From the NCBI GenBank assembly GCA_946479785.1, contig CAMLHQ010000023.1, positions 1 through 41,588 on the forward strand: a stretch of DNA of 41,588 nucleotides, written 5' to 3'. The notes beneath the pieces were generated by a model that was given only the letters and a program-made list of their open reading frames with translations, searched no databases and was not told the origin of the DNA. The first letter of the stretch is position 1. The number at the start of each line of letters is the position of its first letter. Below are positions 6,855 to 16,210 of this stretch, piece by piece. The DNA comes from an uncultured Nitrospira sp. GTDB lineage: Bacteria; Nitrospirota; Nitrospiria; Nitrospirales; Nitrospiraceae. Position numbers and translations under genes: made by a program.

Positions 6855-9359
6855 ATGAGCGAATCGATCGAACAAGACCTGACGCCGCCCCAAAACGTCG
6901 AGATTCCCGACCAGCTCCCGCTGCTCCCCGTGCGCGATATCGTCGTGTTTCCCTACATGGTCCTCCCCTTGTTCGTGGGTCGCGAAATGTCGATCAAAGC
7001 GATCGAAGCCGCGCTGGCGGGCAACCGGATGATCTTCCTGGCGACGCAAAAGGCCCTCGACGTCGAGAACCCCACTCCCGACGACATCCATGCGATCGGC
7101 ACGGTCGGCATTATCATGCGGATGCTGAAACTGCCGGACGAGCGGATCAAGATTCTCGTGCAAGGCCTTTCGAAAGCCAAGATTTCCGGCTATATCCAGA
7201 CGGACCCGTATTATTCCGTGAGAATCGACAAGATTACCGAATCCAAAGCTCACAGCTCCACGCTCGAGAGCGAAGCCATCATGCGGACGGTCAAAGAACA
7301 GATCGAACGGATCGTCAGCCTGGGCAAGGTGTTGATCCCGGACGTCATGGTCGTGATCGAAAATCTGGAAGATCCCGGCCGTCTCGCCGACATGATCGCC
7401 TCCAATCTTGGCCTCAAAGTGGAGGTGACCCAATCGGTATTGGAAATCACCGATCCGCTCAAGCGCCTCCGGCAGATCAGCGAAATTCTGGCGAAGGAAA
7501 TCGAAGTGCTCTCGATGCAGCAGAAGATTCAGGCCCAAGCCAAAGGCGAGATGGACAAGACCCAGCGAGAGTACTTTCTGCGCGAGCAACTCAAGGCGAT
7601 TCAAAAAGAGCTGGGCGAGCTGGATGAACGGACCGAGGAAATCGCGGAGTTCCGCAAGCGCGTCAAAGACGCCAAAATGCCTGAAAAGGTCCTGAAGGAA
7701 ACTGAGAAGCAGCTCAAGCGACTGGAGAAAATGCACCCGGACACGGCCGAATCCGCGACCGTCCGCACCTACCTCGAGTGGATGGTCGAACTCCCATGGT
7801 CTAAGAAATCCAAAGACAACCTGGATCTCAAGGCCGCCAATAAAGTCCTCAACGAAGACCACTACGATTTGGAAAAGGTCAAGGAGCGCATACTCGAGTA
7901 TCTCGCCGTCAGAAAGCTCAAAGAGAAGATGAAGGGGCCGATTCTGTGTTTCGTGGGCCCCCCCGGTGTCGGCAAGACCTCGTTGGGAAAGTCCATCGCC
8001 CGTGCGCTCGGTCGCGAGTTTGTCCGCATCAGTCTGGGCGGGGTGCGCGACGAAGCCGAGATCCGTGGCCATCGGCGCACCTATGTTGGCGCCCTCCCCG
8101 GCCGCATCATCCAAGGCATGAAACAGGCCGGCACCGCCAACCCGGTCTTTATGCTGGACGAGATCGATAAGGTCGGGATGGACTTTCGTGGCGATCCTTC
8201 GGCCGCCTTGCTCGAGGTGCTCGACCCCGAGCAGAACAGTACCTTCACCGATCATTATTTGGGCGTGCCTTTCGATCTCACGGAGGTGATGTTCATCACC
8301 ACCGCCAATTTGATCGATCCTATTTTGCCGGCGCTGCGTGACCGTATGGAGGTCATCGAGATTCCCGGTTATACCGAGGAAGAAAAACTCGGCATTGCCC
8401 AGCGCTATCTCATCCCGCGGCAACTCTCTGAACACGGGATCACGGAAAAGCATGTCAGGATCGCCGAACCCGCGATCCGCCAGATCATCAGCAATTATAC
8501 GCGCGAAGCCGGTGTCAGAAATCTCGAGCGCGAAATCGCTAACGTTATGCGTAAAGTGGCAAAAAAAGTGGCGGAAGGCAAAGGACTGGGTTTCCCCGTC
8601 AATCCGGCTAATCTCCACAAATACCTGGGCGTTCCCAAGTTCCTGCCGGAATCCGAATTGGAGAAGGATGAAATCGGTGTCGCGACCGGATTAGCCTGGA
8701 CCGAAGCGGGGGGCGATGTCCTCTACATTGAAGCGACTGTCATGAAGGGAAAAGGCGCGCTGACCCTCACGGGACACCTCGGCGACGTGATGAAAGAATC
8801 CGCGCAAGCCGCCTTGAGCTATGTCCGCTCGCGCGAGAAGACTCTCGGGATCAATCCCGACATGTTCACCAAACAGGACTTACACATCCATGTGCCGGCC
8901 GGCGCGATTCCCAAAGACGGGCCCTCGGCCGGCATTACCATGGCCACGGCCATCGCCTCCGCCTTGGCGCAGGTGCCCGTACGCCGCGATCTTGCGATGA
9001 CCGGCGAAATCACGTTACGCGGACGGGTCCTTCCCATCGGAGGCTTGAAGGAAAAGATACTCGCGGCCAAACGCGCCAAGCTCTCAACGGTGATCCTCCC
9101 TAAGCGCAACAAGAAAGATTTGGACGAGATTCCCAAACACATCCTGAAAGGTATCCAACTCGTTTTTGCGGACACGATGGACGACGTGATGAAAGTGGCC
9201 CTTCGCCGAAGGCTCACGTCCAAGAGAAAGACCGGTCAGCCGCAGGCTCCGCAGCAATCACCAAGACCGTCAGCACGGACCGAGAAATCGAGACGAGCTG
9301 AGCAGACCGCTCACGCGCGATCGGCGAGCACATCGCGCTTGTACCGACAGCCTCACTAG
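6855..9359 (+). CDS. lon: ATP-dependent endopeptidase Lon
   Basis: Lon is a cytoplasmic homohexameric AAA+ serine protease that removes damaged and regulatory proteins. The 834-residue protein has the N-terminal LON substrate-binding domain ('[24 protein letters not shown]'), a central coiled-coil region, an AAA+ module with Walker A 'GPPGVGKTS' near residue 367 and Walker B 'VFMLDEIDK', and a C-terminal protease domain with the catalytic Ser in '[10 protein letters not shown]' near residue 690 and Lys in '[13 protein letters not shown]' about 40 residues later. The last 40 residues form a basic low-complexity tail beyond the usual E. coli end. thiL begins two bases after its stop, so the two are probably co-transcribed and translationally coupled. 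Confidence 0.98.
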   Translation: MSESIEQDLTPPQNVEIPDQLPLLPVRDIVVFPYMVLPLFVGREMSIKAIEAALAGNRMIFLATQKALDVENPTPDDIHAIGTVGIIMRMLKLPDERIKILVQGLSKAKISGYIQTDPYYSVRIDKITESKAHSSTLESEAIMRTVKEQIERIVSLGKVLIPDVMVVIENLEDPGRLADMIASNLGLKVEVTQSVLEITDPLKRLRQISEILAKEIEVLSMQQKIQAQAKGEMDKTQREYFLREQLKAIQKELGELDERTEEIAEFRKRVKDAKMPEKVLKETEKQLKRLEKMHPDTAESATVRTYLEWMVELPWSKKSKDNLDLKAANKVLNEDHYDLEKVKERILEYLAVRKLKEKMKGPILCFVGPPGVGKTSLGKSIARALGREFVRISLGGVRDEAEIRGHRRTYVGALPGRIIQGMKQAGTANPVFMLDEIDKVGMDFRGDPSAALLEVLDPEQNSTFTDHYLGVPFDLTEVMFITTANLIDPILPALRDRMEVIEIPGYTEEEKLGIAQRYLIPRQLSEHGITEKHVRIAEPAIRQIISNYTREAGVRNLEREIANVMRKVAKKVAEGKGLGFPVNPANLHKYLGVPKFLPESELEKDEIGVATGLAWTEAGGDVLYIEATVMKGKGALTLTGHLGDVMKESAQAALSYVRSREKTLGINPDMFTKQDLHIHVPAGAIPKDGPSAGITMATAIASALAQVPVRRDLAMTGEITLRGRVLPIGGLKEKILAAKRAKLSTVILPKRNKKDLDEIPKHILKGIQLVFADTMDDVMKVALRRRLTSKRKTGQPQAPQQSPRPSARTEKSRRAEQTAHARSASTSRLYRQPH

Positions 9360-9361
9360 CA

Positions 9362-10414
9362 ATGGCATCCCCGGCCCGGCCCAAGGCCATTTCCAAAATC
9401 CGAGAATTCGACCTCATCCGTCAGCTGCAGCAACGCTATCGTGCGAAGAGCCCTTTGATCGTGCGCGGCATCGGCGACGATGCCGCAGTAATCGCACCGG
9501 CAAAGAACCGCCGGCAGCTCCTGACGACCGATCTCCTGACGGAAGGCATTCATTTTGACCTCCGCACCGCCACATTGTCCGATATCGGGTTTCGCGCCGC
9601 AGCCGCCAATCTCAGCGATATTGCCGCCATGGGAGGAACCCCCGAATACCTCCTGGTGTCGCTGGCCATCCCACGCTCCGGCACAGGCCGGCAGGTCTCC
9701 CACCTCTATCGTGGCATGATGGCGGCCTGTCGTCCTCACAACGTCAAACTCATCGGTGGTGATACGTCTGCATCGGCCGCGGGCTGGTTCATCAACATCA
9801 CGCTGATCGGATCCTCGACCGCTCGCCATGTACTCCTCAGAAGCGGAGCGCGAGCCGGCGATGTCCTGTACGTCACCGGCACACTCGGCGATTCCCTGGC
9901 CGGGCTCAAGCTCTTGCATCAATCGCAACGCAGCACGGCAACACAGCCTTTCTCGCCGCGTCATCGACGGTTTCTCATGAGCCGTCACTTGCGGCCGAGG
10001 GCTCGCATTGTTGAGGGCCGATGGCTTTGTGCGAAGGGATGGGCGACGTCCGCCATCGATATTTCCGATGGGCTTTCTGGCGATCTCCGACACATCTGTG
10101 AGGAGAGCCATGTCGGTGCGGAAATCACCTTGTCTGCATTGCCTATTTCACCGGCTTGCCGTTCCTATGCAGAATCGACCAAGCAGGACCCGGCCGTGCT
10201 CGCACTGGCCGGCGGGGAGGATTATGAACTGCTATTCACCGTCGCCCCTCGACAGCGCACTCGTTTTGAACGGGCAACAGCCGCGAAGCACCTGCACGTC
10301 ACCCGGATCGGAACCATCACACCGGCTCGTTCCGGCTTGCACATGATCACGCAGAACGGACAGCGACGTCTTCTGCCGTTTATCAGTTATGAACATTTTC
10401 GTTCGACGCACTGA
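9362..10414 (+). CDS. thiL: Thiamine-monophosphate kinase ThiL
   Basis: ThiL phosphorylates thiamine monophosphate to the active cofactor thiamine diphosphate. The 350-residue protein has the PurM-like kinase fold: 'EFDLIRQL' at the start, the nucleotide/metal motif 'VRGIGDDAAVIAP', 'TTDLLTEGIHFDL', 'AAANLSDIAAMGG', 'GGDTSAS', 'AIDISDGLSGDL' and the C-terminal 'GGEDYELLFTV', all characteristic of ThiL. It begins two bases after lon. The thiS-thiG-thiE genes lie about 11 kb away in the same window on the other strand, so the last step is separated from thiazole synthesis and TMP formation. Basic residues are unusually frequent compared with classical ThiL, though all visible motifs are intact. 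Confidence 0.94.
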   Translation: MASPARPKAISKIREFDLIRQLQQRYRAKSPLIVRGIGDDAAVIAPAKNRRQLLTTDLLTEGIHFDLRTATLSDIGFRAAAANLSDIAAMGGTPEYLLVSLAIPRSGTGRQVSHLYRGMMAACRPHNVKLIGGDTSASAAGWFINITLIGSSTARHVLLRSGARAGDVLYVTGTLGDSLAGLKLLHQSQRSTATQPFSPRHRRFLMSRHLRPRARIVEGRWLCAKGWATSAIDISDGLSGDLRHICEESHVGAEITLSALPISPACRSYAESTKQDPAVLALAGGEDYELLFTVAPRQRTRFERATAAKHLHVTRIGTITPARSGLHMITQNGQRRLLPFISYEHFRSTH

Positions 10415-10431
10415 TGTAATCCGCCACGGCC

Positions 10432-10911
10432 ATGGCATCCTTTCAATCTCTGCTCAAGCACGTTCTCCATCTCGAAGAATCGCCCCAGCGAACAGCTCTC
10501 GCCTTTGCCATCGGAGCCGCGATCGCCTTCTGTCCCCTCTATGGCTTTCATATGATTTTGGTAGGCCTCTGCACATGGGCATTCGGATTGAATTTCGTCG
10601 CGTTGCTCGCCGGTGCCCTCATCAACAATCCCTGGACCATCGTGCCGATCCTTGGAGCTACCTATTGGACCGGCGCCGCAATCCTCGGACAATCCGACAG
10701 TCCGTCCTTTGATTGGAACGACCTCGGCTTTCGCGCCATCTATGAACAAGTCATGCCCTATGCCGTCCCCTTCGCGCTTGGTGGAATAGTGCTGAGCCTG
10801 ATCAGCGCTGCCGTGTCCTACCCGATAGCCCTCTACGTCATCGGTAAGCATCGGCAACAAGCGGCCGCTCGCCATGCCGGGCCATTGCCGCCCCCCGATC
10901 CGCTGGGCTAA
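10432..10911 (+). CDS. DUF2062 domain membrane protein
   Basis: This 159-residue protein belongs to the DUF2062 family, whose function is not established. It shows a short cytoplasmic N-terminus with the typical 'ESPQRTALAFAIGAAIAFCPLYGFH' opening, the family's 'NNPWTIVPI' motif after a second hydrophobic stretch, and a third hydrophobic segment near residues 118-140. Two to three membrane spans are likely. It follows thiL after 17 bases and precedes the HD phosphohydrolase by 14, so it appears to be part of the lon-thiL run, but the context does not give a function. Confidence 0.82.
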   Translation: MASFQSLLKHVLHLEESPQRTALAFAIGAAIAFCPLYGFHMILVGLCTWAFGLNFVALLAGALINNPWTIVPILGATYWTGAAILGQSDSPSFDWNDLGFRAIYEQVMPYAVPFALGGIVLSLISAAVSYPIALYVIGKHRQQAAARHAGPLPPPDPLG

Positions 10912-10925
10912 GATGCTGTTGCGCC

Positions 10926-12353
10926 ATGGCCCAACAGGAGCCCACTCGCCAACCCAACGCTCCCTATGACGGTTCGGCCTTGATTGCCGATCCGATTCAC
11001 AAGTACGTCTCCTTCACAGTCCCCTACAGCCAGCCAGAACCCCACGAGCTCACGGAAAAAGACCTAATCGATTCCCCGTGGGTGCAACGGCTCCGCAATA
11101 TCTATCAACTGCAGAGCGCCCGCTGGGTCTATCCATCCGCCGAACATACGCGGTTCGTCCATTCGATCGGTACCATGCACGTGGCCGGTCGCTTTGCGAG
11201 GCACCTCTATCCCTTTCTGAAGAAGATCGCGGCGGACGCCCCCTCGGCCAACTATGTCGAAGAATTTCTCCGTGTCACGGCGCTGGTGCACGACATCGGC
11301 CATGGCCCCTTTTGCCACTTCTTCGATGACAACTACCTGCATGCGCTTGATGCCAGTCATGAAAAGCTCGGTCAGATCATCATCCGAGACCATTTGGGTT
11401 CGATCATCAAAAAGATCCGCCGCAGCCCTTCAGGGCCGTTTGCAAAAGGTGAAGAGCTGAATCCCGATCAGATCGCGCATATCATCCTCAAAGAAAAAGG
11501 CAAGGATAACTCCCGCTTGCCGCGCTGGCTGAACATGCTCCAGCCGGTCATTGCCGGCAGCTACACTGCCGATAACCTGGACTACGTGCTGCGCGATTCC
11601 TACATGTGCGGCGTCGCAGTTGGCCCGGTCGATCTGACCAGATTGATTCACTACACCATCATCACCGACAAGGGCTTTACCATTCACAAGACAGGGCTTC
11701 CAGCCTTGCAAATGTTCCTCAACACCAGGATGTACCTCTATTCAAACGTTTACTTCCACCGGACGACAAGAGCGATCGACATCCATTTGCGGGATATTTT
11801 CGGAGACACGATGAGGCTGCTTTTCCCGTACGATCCGCGTAAGAAGATGGACGAATACCTGACCCTCACCGACTGGTCGTTGCTCGAGCAGGTGAGGAGC
11901 TGGAAAAAGTCACGTCTTGCCGCCGAGCGCCGACTCGGCGAAGAGTGGGGTAGAATTCTAGGCCGTGACGTGAAATGGAAGATGGCCTATAGCACCGTAC
12001 TGAAAGAAAAAGGCCAGGAGCGCGGGATGGATTTCCCCAGCCACCAACACTTTGAAAAGCAAATCCGCAAAGAACTGCCCGGGAACCTCCAGAACATCGA
12101 CTTCCGCGTCGACATGGCCCCGCTCGATCCTCGTCCCGATCCCAAAGACCAGCGAGGCAACCCGCTCTATGTGTATGACCCAGGGACCAAGAGCGTCTCA
12201 ACCGAACTGCTCGAAGAATTTCTGGATCTCTTGCCCACCCGCCTGGTCCAATTCCGCATCTATGCGTCGGACCATCGGCAGGATGCCGCTCTCTCCCGCG
12301 CCGCCGCCACAGTCCTGAACAAGACACCGTCGAGCATCGAATCGAACTACTAA
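10926..12353 (+). CDS. HD-domain phosphohydrolase, dGTPase/YwfO-like
   Basis: The 475-residue protein is an HD-superfamily metal-dependent phosphohydrolase of the SAMHD1/dGTPase-like group. Candidate metal ligands are His79 in 'FVHSIGTMHVAG', His122-Asp123 in 'LVHDIGHGPFCHFFDD', and a later Asp in 'ADNLDYVLRDSYMCG'. The first 50 residues ('KYVSFTVPYSQPEP' and 'LIDSPWVQRLRNIYQLQ') match the typical entry to this fold. Bacillus YwfO-type relatives hydrolyse dNTPs, but substrate cannot be read from sequence. No Shine-Dalgarno site is visible before the ATG, which begins 14 bases after the DUF2062 gene. It converges on the next gene, leaving 92 bases with no clear terminator. Confidence 0.88.
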   Translation: MAQQEPTRQPNAPYDGSALIADPIHKYVSFTVPYSQPEPHELTEKDLIDSPWVQRLRNIYQLQSARWVYPSAEHTRFVHSIGTMHVAGRFARHLYPFLKKIAADAPSANYVEEFLRVTALVHDIGHGPFCHFFDDNYLHALDASHEKLGQIIIRDHLGSIIKKIRRSPSGPFAKGEELNPDQIAHIILKEKGKDNSRLPRWLNMLQPVIAGSYTADNLDYVLRDSYMCGVAVGPVDLTRLIHYTIITDKGFTIHKTGLPALQMFLNTRMYLYSNVYFHRTTRAIDIHLRDIFGDTMRLLFPYDPRKKMDEYLTLTDWSLLEQVRSWKKSRLAAERRLGEEWGRILGRDVKWKMAYSTVLKEKGQERGMDFPSHQHFEKQIRKELPGNLQNIDFRVDMAPLDPRPDPKDQRGNPLYVYDPGTKSVSTELLEEFLDLLPTRLVQFRIYASDHRQDAALSRAAATVLNKTPSSIESNY

Positions 12354-12445
12354 GAGCTGAATCTACGTTGTGCTCATTGGCTGCTGCGGGCTTGCTGACG
12401 GGAGCGACGTGGTCCGATGAGAGGCAGAGTCGCTTGCGGGACCGT

Positions 12446-13210
12446 CTAAGCCGATACTTTTAACGATTGGGACTCCCACAGCATCGACTTCATCTCTTCC
12501 AAGGTCTTTCGCTGGGAGGTAGAAAGCGTCTCCGAGTCCCGGTTGGTCGAGAAACGTTGTTCGAACTGTTCGATGGCTTGACGCGCCTCATCTTCTGGAC
12601 CGACTCGCAACAGCAATCCGATCAATCGTAAATACGCTGGGGCGATGAGAGAAAGATGGCGAGCTTCCTTGGCCCGTTCGATCACGTATCGATAACCCGC
12701 CATCGCGCGACTGGTATCGATCTTCTCAAAACAAAGTCCCTCGAGCATATGTATGTTGATTCGATCCGTGTCAGCGCTGACACTTTTGTTCCATTCGCCC
12801 TTCACGACGGCACACAGCTCGTCATGCGACAACCGGATGACGAGCCTCTTTGAGGTTTGCTGTAACCGCGCGACGAGCTCTCTCGCCTCCAGCCACCCAC
12901 CGTACAATCCGATCAAAAACCCCTCGCAATGGACTGAGCCCATGCACTTCCCGTCGAGAGGACAAAAACCGTTCTTCGTCACCAGAGATGAGAGAAAAAC
13001 CCGGCCTTGTGCCTGGGCGCACACCTCGCATACGGGACTCTCGGCAGGAATGGCATAGACATAGAAACGGACGACGGACCTATCAAACAGATCAACGGCT
13101 TGAATCCTTCCGGACCGGACTTGCATCTGGTGGAATAGCCATAGTCCGAACAGCGCAAGAATTGCCAGAACGTAAATCGTGATCTCTGAACTGAGAACTG
13201 CCTGTGCCAT
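12446..13210 (-). CDS. Hypothetical membrane-anchored protein with two Cys clusters
   Basis: I do not recognise this protein. From the ATG at 13208-13210 (254 residues) it has one hydrophobic span at about residues 8-28, then a segment with a CxxC ('CEVCAQAQGRVF') and shortly after it 'FCPLDGKCMGSVHCEGF', which together could bind a metal. The rest is helical, ending in repeats that resemble a TPR-like helical stretch ('YLRLIGLLLRVGPEDEARQAIEQFEQRF'). An upstream in-frame ATG at 13243 with AGGA in front is an alternative start. The gene faces away from the small secreted protein at 13370. Function unknown; the Cys arrangement resembles a zinc ribbon only loosely. Confidence 0.72.
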   Translation of the reverse strand: MAQAVLSSEITIYVLAILALFGLWLFHQMQVRSGRIQAVDLFDRSVVRFYVYAIPAESPVCEVCAQAQGRVFLSSLVTKNGFCPLDGKCMGSVHCEGFLIGLYGGWLEARELVARLQQTSKRLVIRLSHDELCAVVKGEWNKSVSADTDRINIHMLEGLCFEKIDTSRAMAGYRYVIERAKEARHLSLIAPAYLRLIGLLLRVGPEDEARQAIEQFEQRFSTNRDSETLSTSQRKTLEEMKSMLWESQSLKVSA

Positions 13211-13332
13211 GTGCCTCCAGTCCTTGAAGCTCGGGTTCAGCATAGCATTCCTGCAAAACAACCAAAGAAATCATTGATTTCCCGCGAAAGTAAAAGTTGA
13301 GATTCTCTGTCCACTCCTATCGAGTCCTGCAA

Positions 13333-13338
13333 TACTAT
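13333..13338 (+). promoter_or_regulatory. Possible -10 element for the small secreted protein gene
   Basis: TACTAT lies 32 bases before the start codon, in a nine-base context (ATACTATCG) identical to that of the galU -10. The -35 region at 17 bases (TCCACT) is poor, so the call is tentative. Confidence 0.3.
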
Positions 13339-13369
13339 CGTTATGGCTTCACGCAAGAAGGAGGTCAGG

Positions 13370-13726
13370 ATGAGATATTGGATGTTCTGGTTTCTTATAG
13401 CCTTGAGCCTCTTTGCCACATTGCAGGCCTCAGCCCAATCCGCCGGCAGTGCTGCCGGAATCTTGAACTCGCTCCCGCCAGAACTCTATAGCAAGCTTCA
13501 GCAGCTCTCCCAGATCGTCGATCAGAACATCAAGGCAGGGCACATCACCGACGAGCAGATCCAGCAACAGCTCTTGTCGGGTCACCTCGAACAGACGATC
13601 CGCTCACTTGGGCCGGAAGCCAATCGGCTGATGGATGATATCGACACAGATATGAAGAACGGTAATGGTCCAGGCGAAGATGCGTTGATGCCATTACTTG
13701 GCGGGTTGAGTGGAATGGGAAGGTGA
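13370..13726 (+). CDS. Small secreted protein of unknown function
   Basis: The 118-residue product starts with a clear Sec signal peptide (a Trp/Phe/Leu-rich core, cleavage probably after 'LQASA'), leaving a mature helical, Gln-rich protein of about 95 residues ('YSKLQQLSQIVDQNIKAGHITDEQIQQQLL') with a Gly/Met-rich end. I know no family for it. The ATG at 13370 is chosen because AAGGAGG lies five to seven bases upstream; an ATG nine codons earlier lacks such a site and would put charged residues before the signal. The gene converges on the M23 peptidase gene with only six bases between the stops. Confidence 0.75.
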   Translation: MRYWMFWFLIALSLFATLQASAQSAGSAAGILNSLPPELYSKLQQLSQIVDQNIKAGHITDEQIQQQLLSGHLEQTIRSLGPEANRLMDDIDTDMKNGNGPGEDALMPLLGGLSGMGR

Positions 13727-13732
13727 AAGGCT

Positions 13733-14743
13733 TTATTCTTTCATCGGTACCGATTGAGGAGTTGGAACAGGTTCGGCAGCGGGAGCAATGACGATCACGC
13801 CGGGAGAAGAGCCGTTCTTGAAAGGAAGATCGAGAAGTGCGTAGGGGTTCACGCGGGCACCGTTGAGTTTCACGCCCCAGTGGAGATGCGGACCCGTGGC
13901 GCGGCCGGTCGCCCCTACCTTGCCGATGATTTGTCCTGTCTTCACCAGATCGCCGTCTTTCACCAGAATCTCGGACAAGTGAAAGTACATGCTGTAGAAC
14001 CCAAGACCGTGATCGACAATGACTCCTCTACCGGAAAAAAAATGGTCGACGGTGAGGCGGACTACCCCATCATTCGTGACAGCGACGTCCGTCCCTAGCG
14101 GCGCCCCGATGTCTTCCCCGTTGTGAGGGTTCCTCGGCTGGCCGTTCATGATCCTGACGCTGCCGAAGACTCCCGTACGCTTGCCGTTCACCGGTTCAAC
14201 GAAATTACCGTGCCACAGCCGCAGAGCTGAATTTTCAGCCAGAGCCTGCCGCACTTGTTCTTGTTCCATTTTCCAACGTGCCAGGTTTTTGTCGTCCAGA
14301 TCGACTTTGTCTTTGGGCAGCTTCAAGTGCTCGACGGCGAACTGTTCCTTCGTTACCAACACATTGAAGCTGAGGTGCTTCACCGCTTCACCATTTTTGA
14401 CGGCGACCTCCAGTTCATAGGTACCGGGGGCGTCCTGCAGATCGATGCCGACCAAGCCGAGATAGCCGGCTGGTTCTCCGGACCTCATCTCCCGAAAGAA
14501 TGGAATCGTCCGGTCCAGGAACGTGCCCCTGACCTCGGTGACACCTTCCACAATGGGAACCTTCACGACCAACACCTGTCCCTGCTTCCCGCTGTACTGT
14601 CCGTCAATACCCTTCGGCGCAGGCGGCGCATTCGGAAACAGTTCGACGGGAAACACGCTGGTGAGCAGCACGATCGCAGTGATCAACGTCCTGTCGAGGC
14701 GGGAGATCCGCAACTGCGCCTGTTTCAACACGGGGATGATCAT
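13733..14743 (-). CDS. M23 (LytM-type) metallopeptidase coupled to pafA
   Basis: This 336-residue protein has an N-terminal membrane/signal segment (about residues 20-36), a middle beta-rich region ('GKQGQVLVVKVPIVEGVTEVRGTF', similar to the N-terminal domain seen in several M23 proteins), and a C-terminal LytM domain. The zinc-site residues are complete: 'HNGEDIGAP' (HxxxD), 'SMYFHLSE' and 'GPHLHWGV' (HxH). It should cleave peptide cross-links of peptidoglycan in the periplasm. Its ATG overlaps the pafA stop by four bases (ATGA), so it is probably translated with the proteasome operon. Why an envelope hydrolase ends a cytoplasmic proteolysis operon is unclear; simple operon hitch-hiking is possible. 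Confidence 0.9.
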   Translation of the reverse strand: MIIPVLKQAQLRISRLDRTLITAIVLLTSVFPVELFPNAPPAPKGIDGQYSGKQGQVLVVKVPIVEGVTEVRGTFLDRTIPFFREMRSGEPAGYLGLVGIDLQDAPGTYELEVAVKNGEAVKHLSFNVLVTKEQFAVEHLKLPKDKVDLDDKNLARWKMEQEQVRQALAENSALRLWHGNFVEPVNGKRTGVFGSVRIMNGQPRNPHNGEDIGAPLGTDVAVTNDGVVRLTVDHFFSGRGVIVDHGLGFYSMYFHLSEILVKDGDLVKTGQIIGKVGATGRATGPHLHWGVKLNGARVNPYALLDLPFKNGSSPGVIVIAPAAEPVPTPQSVPMKE

Positions 14744-16116
14744 CGGTAGAACCGCAATCCAGAGACTTGAGACACCAATTCATCCACCCGACGGTTGACC
14801 GCGCTGAACGGATCCATGCAAAGAATCGTTTCCTCCCAGTACCCGTTCAGCTTCAGATAGGTCCAATCCACCGTGTACGACCGGTTTTTCGCACGGGCAA
14901 ATCTGATGAAGTCGCCCCGTACTTTGGCCCTCGTTGTCTGCGGCGGCGTCGACATGGCCCGCTGAACCGCGTCTTCCTCGACGACCCGTTCGACCAATCC
15001 ACGGGACTCCATGAGATAGTAGAGTCCTCTCGTGCGTTTGACATCATGGAACTGCAAATCGAGCAGAAACACGCGGGGATCGTCCCAGCCGCAGCCTTTC
15101 TTGTCGATGTAGGACTGGATCAAGTGCCGTTTCGTCACCCAGTCGATCTCGCGCACCAACTGCATCGGATCCTCTTCCAACTTGTCGAGGATCGCCGCCC
15201 ATCGCTTCCAGACATTGTCCAGGATTGGATCGTGGTCCTGCTGCGTCAGGTATTCGTGCGCCCGTTCGAGATAGACACGTTGAATTTCGACCGCCGTCAT
15301 CTGCCGGCCATCGTCAAGCTTAATCTTTCGCTTCACCGTCGGATCCCGTGAAATTTCCCGGATCGCCTTGACCGGATCCTCAAGCTCCATGCCGTGTACG
15401 GAATAGCCCTCCTCGATCATCGAGAGCACAAGCGTCGCAGTTCCGACCTTGAGATAGGTGACCAGTTCCGACATGTTGGAATCCCCGACGATGATGTGCA
15501 ACCGCCGGTAACGTTCGGCGTCTGCGTGGGGCTCGTCGCGCGTATTAATGATGCTGCGTGAAGAGGTAGTCGATGACGAAGTCTTTTCGTGAATGTGCTG
15601 AGCGCGCTGTGAGATAAAAAACTGCGGCTTACCGGAGACCTTCAGTACCTTCCCGGCCCCGCTGTATACCTGCCTCGTCACGAAGAAGGGGATGAGTTGT
15701 TCCGTCACCTTCCAAAAATCGACGTCGCGGCGCATCAGAAAGTTCTCATGGCATCCATAGGTATTGCCGAGCGAATCCGTGTTGTTTTTAAAAATATAAA
15801 TTTCTCCGGACAGCCCCTCTTCCCGCAGCCGTTCTTCAGCGGCCGGCAAACAGGCTTCGAGCAGGCGCTCACCGGCCTTGTCGTGGACGACCAGATCGAG
15901 AATGTTGTCGCATTCGGGAGTGGAATATTCCGGGTGGCAACCGGTGTCCTGATAGAACCGCGCACCGTTCACCAAGAACGCGTTCGAGGGCCAACTGTTC
16001 GGGATGAGCCCTTCAAAGATATACCCCAGCACCTTCTCCATCGGCAGATAAATTCGCCCGTTCGGAGAGAAGATAAGGCCATACTCGTTCTCCAGGCCGA
16101 AAATCCGCTGCTTCAT
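14740..16116 (-). CDS. pafA: Pup--protein ligase PafA
   Basis: PafA is the glutamine-synthetase-like ligase that activates the C-terminal glutamate of Pup (or a Pup-like modifier) with ATP and joins it to substrate lysines. The protein shows 'RIFGLENEYGL' with the metal-binding Glu, 'NGARFYQDTGCHPEYSTPECD' with the catalytic Asp, 'FKNNTDSLGNTYGCHENFL', 'INTRDEPHADAERYRRLHIIVGDSNMSE' and 'PPQTTRAKVRGDFI' with 'YTVDWTYLKLN' near the end. All are closer to mycobacterial PafA than to Dop. Starting at the ATG at 16114-16116 gives 458 residues and puts the key residues at Glu9 and Asp57, the same numbers as in M. tuberculosis; an ATG six codons upstream (16134) is an alternative. Neither has a clear Shine-Dalgarno site. 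Confidence 0.96.
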   Translation of the reverse strand: MKQRIFGLENEYGLIFSPNGRIYLPMEKVLGYIFEGLIPNSWPSNAFLVNGARFYQDTGCHPEYSTPECDNILDLVVHDKAGERLLEACLPAAEERLREEGLSGEIYIFKNNTDSLGNTYGCHENFLMRRDVDFWKVTEQLIPFFVTRQVYSGAGKVLKVSGKPQFFISQRAQHIHEKTSSSTTSSRSIINTRDEPHADAERYRRLHIIVGDSNMSELVTYLKVGTATLVLSMIEEGYSVHGMELEDPVKAIREISRDPTVKRKIKLDDGRQMTAVEIQRVYLERAHEYLTQQDHDPILDNVWKRWAAILDKLEEDPMQLVREIDWVTKRHLIQSYIDKKGCGWDDPRVFLLDLQFHDVKRTRGLYYLMESRGLVERVVEEDAVQRAMSTPPQTTRAKVRGDFIRFARAKNRSYTVDWTYLKLNGYWEETILCMDPFSAVNRRVDELVSQVSGLRFYR

Positions 16117-16166
16117 AGGACCAGGGTTAAGCATAGGTGGCTGAAGACAGAATACACGGCATACCG

Positions 16167-16185
16167 CCCTTCTTCAACAGAAGGG
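16167..16185 (-). promoter_or_regulatory. Intergenic hairpin between prcA and pafA
   Basis: Minus-strand CCCTTCT-GTTGA-AGAAGGG forms a perfect 7-bp stem with a 5-base loop in the 76-94 base gap between prcA and pafA. No U-run follows, so it is not a typical terminator; an mRNA-stability or attenuation element is possible. Confidence 0.4.
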
Positions 16186-16210
16186 AACGATCCGTCAAAA
16201 CGAAGATGGA

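Noticed and set aside
6498..8618. A 706-codon open frame on the minus strand opposite galU and lon.
   Set aside because: It is antisense to clearly coding lon and galU sequence; its composition (His/Phe/Leu/Asp-rich) is that of a complement of a GC-rich gene, with no recognisable domain.
12768..12783. 16-base perfect palindrome GTGTCAGCGCTGACAC, considered as an operator.
   Set aside because: It lies deep inside the coding region of the hypothetical protein gene, far from any start; chance is likely.
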